Origin: CAZFHP01 sp964519365
Lineage (GTDB): Bacteria; Babelota; Babeliae; Babelales; RVW-14
Assembly: GCA_964519365.1 (NCBI GenBank)
Contig: CAZFHP010000004.1
Span: forward strand, 1 to 49,756
Reading direction: 5' to 3'
DNA length: 49,756 nucleotides
The notes beneath the pieces are model-generated. The model saw only the letters and a program-made list of their open reading frames with translations, was not told where the DNA came from and ran no database searches. Positions 40,299-48,786 of the stretch are shown piece by piece. The number at the start of each line of letters is the position of its first letter. The first letter of the stretch is position 1. A program made the position numbers and the translations under genes.

Positions 40299-40988
40299 TT
40301 ATTTATGATTTAAAAAATCGTTAATTTTCTTTTTTGCTGCCGAAAAATCAAAGATTTTTTTATCTTCGATAAGATAAACATGATCGAATATATTTTTGGC
40401 AAATGGCATGTCATGACTGCTGATAACGATTGTTATGCCAGTTTTGCATAACTTTTTTAAAATCACTTGAAGTGCTTGCGTGCTTTGCGGGTCAAGCGCT
40501 GATGTTGGCTCATCAAACAAAAGTATTTTCGGCTCCAGACACAACGCACGGGCGATCGCGACTCTTTGCTTTTGTCCCCCAGAAAGACTTTTGGGGTAAC
40601 TATTTTTTTTTGATTCTATGTTTAAGCTTGCGAGTATTGCAAGTGATTTTTTTTGAGCGTCAGCGTGCGATATCCCAAGTGTTTTTGTCATGGGGTGTAC
40701 ACAGTTTTGCAAAACTGTCATATGTGGAAAAAGATTAAAGTGTTGTGCTACAAAGCCAATATATTTTGCTCGTTTTTTGCCTGAAAGATCTTTAATATTA
40801 GTATCGTGAAGCTTTATTGTTCCAGTGTAATTATTACAAAGATTGGCTAAACAGTTAAGTAACGATGTTTTGCCTGCGCCACTTTTGCCAATCAAAAAAG
40901 TAATGTTATTTTTTTGAATGCAAAACGATATGGTATCAAGTATTATGTTCGTATCATATTTTAGTGTTATATTTTTCCCGTTAATCAT
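40299..40988 (-). CDS. Polar amino-acid ABC importer, ATPase subunit
   Basis: This 229-residue ATPase has Walker A LIGKSGAGKTS, Q-loop VAQHFNLFPHMTVLQN, signature LSGGQKQRVAIARAL, Walker B ILLFDEPTSALDP and the switch VISSHDM. It is the GlnQ/HisP type. It starts inside the permease stop (8-bp overlap), last of a three-gene operon transcribed from 42457. Imports an amino acid, possibly arginine or glutamine. Confidence 0.92.
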   Translation of the reverse strand: MINGKNITLKYDTNIILDTISFCIQKNNITFLIGKSGAGKTSLLNCLANLCNNYTGTIKLHDTNIKDLSGKKRAKYIGFVAQHFNLFPHMTVLQNCVHPMTKTLGISHADAQKKSLAILASLNIESKKNSYPKSLSGGQKQRVAIARALCLEPKILLFDEPTSALDPQSTQALQVILKKLCKTGITIVISSHDMPFAKNIFDHVYLIEDKKIFDFSAAKKKINDFLNHK

Positions 40989-41649
40989 AGCTTAAGCTCC
41001 CTTCGATTTTTTTTGAAATAATATTTATCGCGGTTGTCATCGAGAAATATAAACCTGTGATAATAAGATAAATCGGCATAGGAGCAAGTGTTTGCGCGTT
41101 AATATTTGTTCCGATTCTTGTTATCTCAAGAAGCCCGATGGTTGATAAAATAGATGTTTCTTTGGTAATAACGACAAGTTCGTTGGTCAGAGAAGCAAGA
41201 GTATTTTTAAGTGTTTGAGGCAAAATAATATACACAAGTGTTTGTAGCTTGTTATAGCCCAAAACATAACATGCGTTCCATTGGCCATTATCTATGGTAT
41301 TAATGCCACCTCTGATTATCTCGCAAACGTATGCTGTTGAGTTGCCGCCAAGGGTAATAACGCCTGCAATAAATGGTGAAAGATTTATTCCAATAATATC
41401 TGGTAAAGCATAGTAGACAATAAGCACTTGAATATACACGGGGGTCCCTCTGATAATAAGTACGTATATGTTTATTATCTGTGAAAGTACCAAGATCTTT
41501 GTTTTTTGCGCAGTACATATGCCTAAGAGTAACCCAAGAGTGATGCTTATTATAATCGCGAAAAAAGCGATTTTTAGCGTCATCAGTGCCCCTTGCAATA
41601 AGAGGGGCATTGATGACATGATAAGATGTGTGATTGTTTGGCTAGTCAT
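40981..41649 (-). CDS. Polar amino-acid ABC importer, permease subunit
   Basis: This 222-residue membrane protein has the HisM/GlnP pattern: TLKIAFFAIIISITLGLLLG, YVLIIRGTPVYIQVLIVYYALP, and the EAA-like loop INTIDNGQWNACYVLGYNKLQTLVYIILPQ that contacts the ATPase. It overlaps both neighbours by 8 bp, indicating coupled translation. An AGGAG site lies within the upstream gene's end. Confidence 0.93.
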   Translation of the reverse strand: MTSQTITHLIMSSMPLLLQGALMTLKIAFFAIIISITLGLLLGICTAQKTKILVLSQIINIYVLIIRGTPVYIQVLIVYYALPDIIGINLSPFIAGVITLGGNSTAYVCEIIRGGINTIDNGQWNACYVLGYNKLQTLVYIILPQTLKNTLASLTNELVVITKETSILSTIGLLEITRIGTNINAQTLAPMPIYLIITGLYFSMTTAINIISKKIEGSLSYD

Positions 41650-42457
41650 TGTTTTCTCCTGTTTTTTCTTCCCCGAACCATTTTTTTGTAAGTTTTTTTA
41701 GCGTTTTGTCTTGTTTGAGTGTCTTGATAATACTCGTAACGTGTTGCGTTAGTTTTGTATTTTCTTTTTTGATCCCGATGCCGTGCCCAAGGCTTTTGTA
41801 TTTTTCGCCTGCCGGAAGATTAAGTGCATGTAATTCGGGATGTTTTTTTTTGAGTTCGTTTATGACAATGGGTTCAAGAACGCATGCCAATGATTTGCCG
41901 TATTTTATTTCCATGATTAAATCGATAATATTGGTTAAATATTTGATATCGAGAAAATCAAATTGTGCAATAAATTCTGCTTGCAGTTGTCCCGCTTGAA
42001 CGCACACTGTTTTGTTTGTATGTGTTTTGATGTCGTCAAGACACGTGATATTTTTTGGAACGTTACCCCAAAAAACAAGGGGGTATGTTGTTAAAGTATC
42101 ACCATGATAATGAACCATAGATATTTTTTTTTGCTTGCTTGGTGTTATTGATATGCCTGCAATTGCAAGATCTATTTTGTTTTGCTGTAATGCTATAATA
42201 AGCGCATCAAAAGCCATATCTTTTACGATAAGTTTTGCGTTCATTTTGTGAGCGATTGCTTGAGCAACGTCTATATCAAAGCCAACGATTTTTCCTGTTG
42301 GATCAATAAGTTCATAGGGTGGAAAGCCTGAGTTTGTTCCAACAGTAAGTGTTTTTTGATAAACGTTTTTGCTTGTTGGTGATGAACATGCAGCAAAAAA
42401 GATAAGTAATGTGACGTACGTGTAGCATATATAGTTTTTAAGATAACAAGTAAACAT
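41642..42457 (-). CDS. Amino-acid ABC importer, substrate-binding lipoprotein
   Basis: This 271-residue binding protein of the SBP_bac_3 family has a lipoprotein signal (LLIFFAAC). Its domain pattern is LTVGTNSGFPPYELIDPTGKIVGFDIDVAQAIA, DLAIAGISITPSKQKKISM and a C-terminal TLKKLTKKWFG. The GFDIDVA and SITPxR-like elements are typical of amino-acid binders; the residue after SITP is Ser-Lys rather than Arg, so the ligand may differ from arginine. An AGAAAGG site precedes ATG 42457. First gene of the importer operon. Confidence 0.92.
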   Translation of the reverse strand: MFTCYLKNYICYTYVTLLIFFAACSSPTSKNVYQKTLTVGTNSGFPPYELIDPTGKIVGFDIDVAQAIAHKMNAKLIVKDMAFDALIIALQQNKIDLAIAGISITPSKQKKISMVHYHGDTLTTYPLVFWGNVPKNITCLDDIKTHTNKTVCVQAGQLQAEFIAQFDFLDIKYLTNIIDLIMEIKYGKSLACVLEPIVINELKKKHPELHALNLPAGEKYKSLGHGIGIKKENTKLTQHVTSIIKTLKQDKTLKKLTKKWFGEEKTGENND

Positions 42458-42551
42458 GATAAGCCTTTCTGTTTTTTAAAAAACAAAATTTATATTTTAA
42501 AATAATAGTGTGTAGCACTCAATAGTATGGGTGCTAAAAAAAATTAAAACG

Positions 42552-42574
42552 TTAACACGTTATGTACGTGTTTA
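42552..42574 (-). terminator. Terminator-like hairpin after the small gene at 42616
   Basis: AACACG (42554-42559) pairs with CGTGTT (42567-42572). Read on the minus strand it is followed by TTTTAATTTTTTTT. A second inverted repeat, AGCAC...GTGCT, lies just beyond, nearer the importer operon. Confidence 0.5.
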
Positions 42575-42615
42575 AAAAAATAGAAAAAATAAAATTGGGG
42601 AAATAAAGAATTTAA

Positions 42616-42786
42616 TTAACGCCGGATCCGGCGTTTTGGGCGATTTAATTGAAAAGAAAGTGTTGCATAGAGATTCTCAGATACTATGCTGGTAGAGTAG
42701 AGATTATACGATAGAGCGAGTACTGCTGTACTATCTACCGGGAACGGTATGTATAATGAGATTGACGTCTCATGTGCGGTTTTCAT
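42616..42786 (-). CDS. Small basic-tailed protein, candidate (56 aa)
   Basis: ATG 42786 follows a strong TTGGAGG site, and the frame runs to 42616. The product begins MKTAHETSISLYIPFPVDST, has a Tyr/Ser-rich middle and ends in the basic PKRRIRR. I recognise no family. A terminator-like hairpin follows. The good ribosome site argues for a real gene. It faintly resembles the small frame at 20498-20671. Confidence 0.55.
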   Translation of the reverse strand: MKTAHETSISLYIPFPVDSTAVLALSYNLYSTSIVSENLYATLSFQLNRPKRRIRR

Positions 42787-42913
42787 GATATGATCCTCCA
42801 AAAAACCATAAAAATATAATAACACGATAATTTTATCGTAGCATATAAAATTCACATAGTCAATTGGGTTTTAAAATTGCTCGATCATACGAAGAGTGTT
42901 GTTTTTGTTTACA

Positions 42914-43951
42914 TTAAAACAGTAAGCCGAGTTTATCAGCTATTATTGTAAGTAGATATGAAATAGAAAGTGCTATAAGTGGTGCTATCACCCATACGGA
43001 AAATATTTTTTTTACTGATTTGTGATCAATATTTTTCCATCCGACTTTAGATATTCCAAGTGCAATAATTGCTCCTGCATTTACTTGAACAAGAGATGTT
43101 GGAATACCTCTTGTAACTGAGGCTAAAAGAAGTAGCGTTGCGGTAATTATTGAAACTAAGGTTGCTCCTAGAGGGCCAAAATGAACAATTTCTTTGCCTG
43201 TTGTTTTCATAACATTGCATCCAAAAAAAGAACTACCAATGCCAAAGCAAGGAGCGATAATTAATGTTGTAAGAATCATGATGAGAACAAAATCGGGTCC
43301 ATTTGTAGGAATCGCAAGTTTATTGGAAATCATAGAGACCATAGGGCCGGCTGCATTGGCGACGTTATTAGATCCTATAGCAAATGCAACGTAACATGAA
43401 GCAAGAACAATGACTACTTTTAACAAAAAATGATTGTATATTTTTCCGATTTTATCAGGATTTCTTTTTTTTATTGGATTGTAGATATATTTTCCAATAA
43501 AAAGGGTCGAAAAAAAAGCTATGATTGGCAATAGAAACCATACAGGGATTATTTCAAAAAAAAGCTTATTTGTTTGTAACATGTTAAAGTAAATTGCTGG
43601 GCCGATCAAGGCAAAGATTGCTGACTGACTTGTTGATTGAGGTACTCGCAAAAGATTTGCGAGTAAAAGAGAAAGAGAAATAGAAAGAAGGATGATCGTT
43701 GTTAAAGGCAAACTCATGAGATGTGCTGGCAAAACTCCTTTGCTCATTGTTACGATTACTTTTTTCCCCGCAAAAATTGCTCCTAAAAAAACAAAGATCG
43801 TAAATAGTCCTGGAATAAACTTTTTTTGTATAATATTTGAACCGTAAGCACAGGAAAAAGATGGGGCAGTTCCACTTCCTCCCATATTAAAAGCAAGGAA
43901 CATAGCCACAGAGAATGGGATTAAATATATAGAAAACATTGGTGAAAACAT
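42914..43951 (-). CDS. PiT-family inorganic anion transporter
   Basis: This 345-residue membrane protein has about 10 helices and the two PiT signature halves. The second is near-canonical (FAIGSNNVANAAGPMV). The first is altered (FNMGGSGTAPSFSCAYGSNI in place of GANDVAN...GS). PiT proteins couple phosphate entry to protons or sodium; some relatives (CysP) carry sulfate, so the substrate is open. A GGAG site precedes ATG 43951. Also seen are VPQSTSQSAIFALIGP and VNAGAIIALGISKVGWKN, typical of the family. Confidence 0.87.
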   Translation of the reverse strand: MFSPMFSIYLIPFSVAMFLAFNMGGSGTAPSFSCAYGSNIIQKKFIPGLFTIFVFLGAIFAGKKVIVTMSKGVLPAHLMSLPLTTIILLSISLSLLLANLLRVPQSTSQSAIFALIGPAIYFNMLQTNKLFFEIIPVWFLLPIIAFFSTLFIGKYIYNPIKKRNPDKIGKIYNHFLLKVVIVLASCYVAFAIGSNNVANAAGPMVSMISNKLAIPTNGPDFVLIMILTTLIIAPCFGIGSSFFGCNVMKTTGKEIVHFGPLGATLVSIITATLLLLASVTRGIPTSLVQVNAGAIIALGISKVGWKNIDHKSVKKIFSVWVIAPLIALSISYLLTIIADKLGLLF

Positions 43952-44042
43952 ACGACGACTCCTTCTTTTAATATTTTTAACTCATGTTACGTAGAGCACC
44001 GATATTTTAATCTAGCAGCTTGCGGGACTTTTTACAAAAAAA

Positions 44043-44067
44043 GAGGGCCCGAATTTTCGGGCCCTTC
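44043..44067 (-). terminator. Rho-independent terminator after translocase copy 2
   Basis: GGGCCCGAA (44045-44053) and TTCGGGCCC (44056-44064) form a 9-bp stem. On the minus strand a run of seven T residues follows the stem, so it ends the translocase transcript. Confidence 0.85.
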
Positions 44068-44092
44068 GTTTAAATTATCTTATTCGATGATC

Positions 44093-45475
44093 TTATTCGA
44101 TAATCTTATTTTCAGCTTGAAGTCGATTAAATTGATTGCCAACTTTAGAAGCGATGAACAACCAGAAGATGACAATAGTAAGCGAGATGCCTGTTCCGAA
44201 CATAAGTAATGTTGGAAGTGCTGCGCCAAGAGATCCCGTGACAACGGCACCTGCGCCCTTAGCTGTTCTGTTCCCAAATGCATCAATCCAGCTTTTAGCT
44301 TTAAATTTAACGTCTTTACTTGTTGGGATGTACATAACTTCTTTTGTTGGGTTATTTAATGTGTAACTTAAGCCTTTAAAGATAACGACAGCTACGAAGA
44401 ATGCCCACATTAAGATAAAGTTGCTTGCTCCTGTTATGTAAAAAGCAAATAGTGTTGCAATCGTAATACCAATCGTTGTCGGAAATGCGATCAAACAAAA
44501 TCTCAAGCCAAATTTACGCATAAAGAAGCTTGTTCCAAGAAGCGCAAATGTTAATGAGAGAACTCCAACGGAAAAACCGTTCCATGCTTTGAACCATGCA
44601 AACGCTGCACCAGCGTCAAGGCTTGCAGGATAGATTCTGTCAATACACATACCCATTTGAAACTCGACTATTGTATTTATAATCTCGTACATAGTTGTTA
44701 CGACTAAAAGTCCAGCAATATATGGCTTGCTTATGATTAAGCGTAACCCTTCAAGCATTCCTGTTTTTGGTTTATTTGTTGCTTGTGCTTCTTGTTCTGT
44801 TTGCATTGGAACAGATGAGACATAAAGCTTAACAAAAAATGGGATAAGACAGATTAAGAGTCCGCCGATACCAAATAGTGTGCCGATACCAATGGCTTTA
44901 ACATATTTTGCAACGACAAGCGTTCCTATGAGTAAGCCAACTTGTCCACTTGCAACAACCATACCGTAGCCGCGCTTGGCAGAGTCGGTTGTTGTTGTAC
45001 TGGCAACAAATGACCAGAAAAGTGCGACGATAATAGAACCAAAGCTTTCTAGAAAGCAATATGTAAACCAGCCTAAAAATTTACCAGGGATAAAAGAAAA
45101 CATGCCTGAAAGAGCTGATGGAGAAGCTATTGTTGTTGCGGCACCAGAGCCTGTTTGCTGGGCAATAAAGTAGGCGATGATTAAGAACGTAATCCCATAA
45201 AAGGTCGTAAGCGAATAGAATAGGGTTTTTCTTTTGAGTATGCTAATTAACTTGTTGTAAAAGAGAACAGCACATATGACAAAAACAAGTGATACCATTT
45301 TTGCATATGGTTGATACTTATATCCAACGAGCATGGCAAATTGAGCATCTTTCATGACACGCAATGTCCAGTAGGCACCGATAATAAGAAAGAATATTGC
45401 GGATAAAATTCCGAATTTTTTCATTTCGTCAGATGTTAAATCACCCCAAAAAAATCGAACTAAATTTGTCAGCAT
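44093..45475 (-). CDS. ATP/ADP-type nucleotide translocase, copy 2
   Basis: The protein has 460 residues from ATG 45475, which follows an AAAGGA site; a GTG at 45493 lies upstream of that site. NTT-family features: WGDLTSDEMKKFGILSAIFFLIIG, LRVMKDAQFAMLVG and NNPTKEVMYIPTSKDVKFKAKSW. It is the most divergent of the three tandem copies in the substrate-facing LRVMKDAQF region, where the others read LKPLK-type residues, so it may carry another nucleotide. A 13-bp tandem repeat duplicates the coding end and stop (44088-44113). A terminator follows. Confidence 0.92.
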   Translation of the reverse strand: MLTNLVRFFWGDLTSDEMKKFGILSAIFFLIIGAYWTLRVMKDAQFAMLVGYKYQPYAKMVSLVFVICAVLFYNKLISILKRKTLFYSLTTFYGITFLIIAYFIAQQTGSGAATTIASPSALSGMFSFIPGKFLGWFTYCFLESFGSIIVALFWSFVASTTTTDSAKRGYGMVVASGQVGLLIGTLVVAKYVKAIGIGTLFGIGGLLICLIPFFVKLYVSSVPMQTEQEAQATNKPKTGMLEGLRLIISKPYIAGLLVVTTMYEIINTIVEFQMGMCIDRIYPASLDAGAAFAWFKAWNGFSVGVLSLTFALLGTSFFMRKFGLRFCLIAFPTTIGITIATLFAFYITGASNFILMWAFFVAVVIFKGLSYTLNNPTKEVMYIPTSKDVKFKAKSWIDAFGNRTAKGAGAVVTGSLGAALPTLLMFGTGISLTIVIFWLFIASKVGNQFNRLQAENKIIE

Positions 45476-45620
45476 TTTCGATAGTCCTTTCACATGAAAA
45501 AAATATATAAAAAATAAAAATACGTTATTTTAAATTATTTTTATAAATTACTACTACATCGATAATATGTCCTTTCGGTATAGCTAATTTTCTTGATACA
45601 TACCCCTAATATTTTCTCAG

Positions 45621-45740
45621 TATGTAAAGGAAATTTGTAGAATGGAAGAAAGTGAAATAATTATAGACAAAACCACCATCTAAAATGCCTTTACACTCTA
45701 GATTATCGCAAATTTGCCTAGAGTTCAATAATTATTATTT
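45621..45740. repeat. Intergenic block shared with 47124-47250, copy 1
   Basis: The 271-bp gap between translocases 2 and 3 holds TGTAAAGGAAATTT (45623-45636) and, 57 bases after TGTAAAGG, CCTTTACACTCTAGATTATC (45688-45707), then GAGTTCAATAATTATT. The arms TGTAAAGG/CCTTTACA are an inverted repeat. The same elements occur in the next gap. No gene is seen in it. Confidence 0.7.
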
Positions 45741-45746
45741 TATTCT

Positions 45747-47069
45747 CTATTCGATAATATTGCCTTTGTCTATAAGTTTTTTATTTTTCCGACTGACAAA
45801 TAGAGCGGCAGTTATCCAGATTCCAATTATGCCCAAGGAAATAAGAGAACCATACATAATTGGATTCGCAAGTTTTATAACAAATGTTTTAATCCCTGAC
45901 CCGGTAGCTTTAGCAGATCGACTACCGAACATATCGATGAAGCCTTTTGTTTTAAACTTAACGTCTTTACTTGTTGGAATATACATGATTTCTTTGCATG
46001 GATTGTTTAATGCATAGCTTAATGCTTTAATAGTCACCATTGATCCAAAAAGTATCCATAACAGAGGAAATGCCCAAGCATTAAGAACAACAAAAATAAT
46101 AGAAATAGGATAGGCAACAAGACAGAATTGCAAACCGAATGTTCTAATAAAGAAACTTGTGCCAAAAAGAGCAAGAATAAAAGTTATTCCGTTTGTCGTT
46201 AAGCCATAAGTTCCGAAGAAAGAAGTTAATTGTTCAGGTTGTCCCTTAAAGGCATCACCTGCTAGAAATTTAAATTGAAGGTCAAGAATTGTACCAACGA
46301 TTTCGTAAAGTACTGAGATGCCAAGAATGCCAAGGAGATAAGGACGCGTAAAAAGAAGTTTTATTCCTTCAATAGGACTTGTTTTTTTCTTTTGCTTAAA
46401 CTCTGTTGATGATTCTGCAGTAGTTGGGAAAATGGTAATAAATAATTTTACCAGAAGGGGAATTGTTGTAATTCCTACTACAGCTATTATCATGAGGTTT
46501 GGCAAGCCAAATCTTCCTGCCGCCATAGCAAGAGAGGGCCCAGCCATAGATCCAATTTGGGCTCCGAAAATGATTAATCCATAACCACGTTTTGCCGACG
46601 CTGTTTTTGTGCTACTTGCAACGAAAGACCAGAAGAGCGTGACGAGTATCGATCCAAAACTTTCAATAGCAACATAAATAAACCAACCCAATATTCTATC
46701 TTTGCTTGGAACAGTATTTGCTAAACCAATTGTTGGATGTGTCAATAAGTATGCGATTATTGCAAAAATAATTGAGTAAAAAGAACAAAGAACATAAAAG
46801 AGTTTTTGTTTTTCTACTAAGTCGATTAACTTTGCATACAAAAGAACAAGAGGAATAATAAAACCGAAAGATATAATTTTAGCTAATGGAAGATAGTTTT
46901 TGCCGGTGATACTAATAAAGAGGCTGTCTTTGAGTGGCCGTAGGAGCCAGTAGGAGCCAATGATGAAGAGGAATGTTAGGGCTAGGAGTGCAAAACGTTT
47001 AAATTCTTGTTCTGACAAATTTCCCCATAGGGTATGTTTAATTTTTTTAGATAGATTCAATATGTTCAT
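45747..47069 (-). CDS. ATP/ADP-type nucleotide translocase, copy 3
   Basis: This 440-residue NTT-family protein is closest to copy 1: WGNLSEQEFKRFALLALTFLFIIGSYW, LLRPLKDSLFISITG, NNPCKEIMYIPTSKDVKFK and FIDMFGSRSAKATGS. About 12 membrane helices. It ends KGNIIE. It sits head-to-tail between copies 2 and 4, each with its own 5' region, so this looks like tandem duplication. Conserved Lys/Asp in LKDSLF fit an ATP/ADP exchanger. Confidence 0.93.
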   Translation of the reverse strand: MNILNLSKKIKHTLWGNLSEQEFKRFALLALTFLFIIGSYWLLRPLKDSLFISITGKNYLPLAKIISFGFIIPLVLLYAKLIDLVEKQKLFYVLCSFYSIIFAIIAYLLTHPTIGLANTVPSKDRILGWFIYVAIESFGSILVTLFWSFVASSTKTASAKRGYGLIIFGAQIGSMAGPSLAMAAGRFGLPNLMIIAVVGITTIPLLVKLFITIFPTTAESSTEFKQKKKTSPIEGIKLLFTRPYLLGILGISVLYEIVGTILDLQFKFLAGDAFKGQPEQLTSFFGTYGLTTNGITFILALFGTSFFIRTFGLQFCLVAYPISIIFVVLNAWAFPLLWILFGSMVTIKALSYALNNPCKEIMYIPTSKDVKFKTKGFIDMFGSRSAKATGSGIKTFVIKLANPIMYGSLISLGIIGIWITAALFVSRKNKKLIDKGNIIE

Positions 47070-47123
47070 AGTACCCCAACTAGAATTGAAAAAATAAAAA
47101 TAAAAAAAATAATTACAACTTGG

Positions 47124-47250
47124 TATGTAAAGGAAATTTATAGAAGAGACCGATTACTTTAATTGAAATGTTCGGCAAATCCAGTATTTCAAGTGCCTTT
47201 ACACTTTAGGTTATAGCAAATTTATCGAGAGTTCAATTAATTGTTATTTT
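47124..47250. repeat. Intergenic block shared with 45621-45740, copy 2
   Basis: TGTAAAGGAAATTT (47126-47139) and CCTTTACACTTTAGGTTATA (47196-47215), then GAGTTCAATTAATTGTTATTTTATTTT, repeat the elements of the previous gap with a slightly longer middle. The middle part is diverged while the arms are kept. No gene is seen in this 271-bp gap. Confidence 0.7.
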
Positions 47251-47340
47251 ATTTTGTTGGAATAAAGTGAGAAGTTTTGATTTTGGGCAAAGTAAAAAGT
47301 TTAAGAAATATTATCGTAAACTTAAACGAAAAATAACTAG

Positions 47341-48672
47341 CTATTCGATAATCTCTTTATTTAAAACGGTTTTTCTGAATTTATTTCCTAGTGCGTTGGA
47401 TAACATAACCCAGATACTTATTATGCTTAACGAGATTCCCCCTATAACATAGACAAATGGCCCAAATGATCGATTAATTATCGATGCTGTTGCTTTGGCG
47501 AATCTAAAACCAAACATATCAGCCCATGCTTTAGATTTGTATTTGATATTTTTTGATGTAGGAATATAAAGTACTTCTTTGGCTGGTTGGTTAAATGCGT
47601 AATTAATGCCCTTGGCGATAAGCATAACGTAAAATACAGCCTGTAATGTTGGATTAAGCAAATAAACAACAATAGAGCTGCCCAGCAAAACAGGAAATGC
47701 GATGATGCAAAATTTGATGCCAAAGCGGCGTTGAAAAAAAGATGTTCCAACAAGCCCAAATAAGCATGCAATGCTTTGTGCGTAAAGGCCATAGTCAAAT
47801 AAGAATTTTGTTCGAGCTCCTGGGTCCAGATAGGTTGTTTCGACCAGAAAAAGCATCTGGTAATTCATAACGGTTGAAATGAGCTCATGAAAAAAGATAA
47901 TCAAAAATATGCCGCCAACATATGGCCGTGTGACAATTACTTTAAGACCGTCAAGAAAACCGACGGATTCTTTTTTATCTTGATTTCCTGAGATCTTTTC
48001 TTCATAGCTGGTAAGGTTTTCTTTATCGACGGTTTTTTGTAAAAGAAACGTGACAAAAGCAATTGCAAAAAACATAGCAATTGATATAGATGCGATCAAT
48101 GGAACCCGCTGCGCATAAAGCGTTGTGTCTGCTGCCAGACGGTTAGCGAGTAAGATACAGGAGAACCCACCAAATTGGGCGCCAAAAACAATCATTCCGT
48201 ACCCCTTTTTAGCAGACTCAGGGGTAGTAACATCGTTTACAAAAGACCAATAAAGTGAAACCATAAGTGAGATATAGCTTTCAACAAAGAGAAAAAAGAG
48301 CCAGCCAATGTATCGATTGGGGGCTGTTATGGTATTTGAGAGCCCAATTGTTGGGTGTAAAAAATACCAAACAAATACGACCCCAAGGGTTCCATAGATG
48401 CTAATAAGAAAATATACGATTTTTTCTTTTGATGCATAATCGACAAGCTTTGAGTATCCAAGCACAAGAGGGAAGAACAGCGTAAGAGATAAAAGCTTCG
48501 CTGTTGGGATATATGTTCGGCCAACGATATTAATAAAGATGCTGTCTTTTAATATTTTTAGAGGCCAGTATGAGCCGATTAAGAAGAAGAAGCCGAGCGC
48601 GAGCAGGGCGAATTTTTTGAGTTCTTCTCCTTGCAAGTCCCCCCATAATGTTCGAATAATTTTATTGCTCAT
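47341..48672 (-). CDS. ATP/ADP-type nucleotide translocase, copy 4
   Basis: This 443-residue NTT-family protein has WGDLQGEELKKFALLALGFFFLIGSYW, LKILKDSIFINIVG, VSLYWSFVNDVTT and NQPAKEVLYIPTSKNIKYKSKAW. It starts at ATG 48672 after an AGGGAT site. It ends NKEIIE. A longer Lys/Glu-rich cytosolic loop (KENLTSYEEKISGNQDKKE) lies in the middle. It is first in the tandem of three. Confidence 0.92.
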   Translation of the reverse strand: MSNKIIRTLWGDLQGEELKKFALLALGFFFLIGSYWPLKILKDSIFINIVGRTYIPTAKLLSLTLFFPLVLGYSKLVDYASKEKIVYFLISIYGTLGVVFVWYFLHPTIGLSNTITAPNRYIGWLFFLFVESYISLMVSLYWSFVNDVTTPESAKKGYGMIVFGAQFGGFSCILLANRLAADTTLYAQRVPLIASISIAMFFAIAFVTFLLQKTVDKENLTSYEEKISGNQDKKESVGFLDGLKVIVTRPYVGGIFLIIFFHELISTVMNYQMLFLVETTYLDPGARTKFLFDYGLYAQSIACLFGLVGTSFFQRRFGIKFCIIAFPVLLGSSIVVYLLNPTLQAVFYVMLIAKGINYAFNQPAKEVLYIPTSKNIKYKSKAWADMFGFRFAKATASIINRSFGPFVYVIGGISLSIISIWVMLSNALGNKFRKTVLNKEIIE

Positions 48673-48786
48673 GATAGTTTTTTATCCCTAAATGTTTAGT
48701 TATGACAACATGTGTCATAATTTATGAAAAAACTATTCTACTTGCGTAGAAAGATATAGTCAATGGGAATCTGTGTTTTTGTTAAT

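Noticed and set aside
45494..45746. Insertion sequence or MITE between translocases
   Set aside because: Inverted arms are short, no target-site duplication or transposase is visible, and the block recurs only at the equivalent place in the tandem genes.
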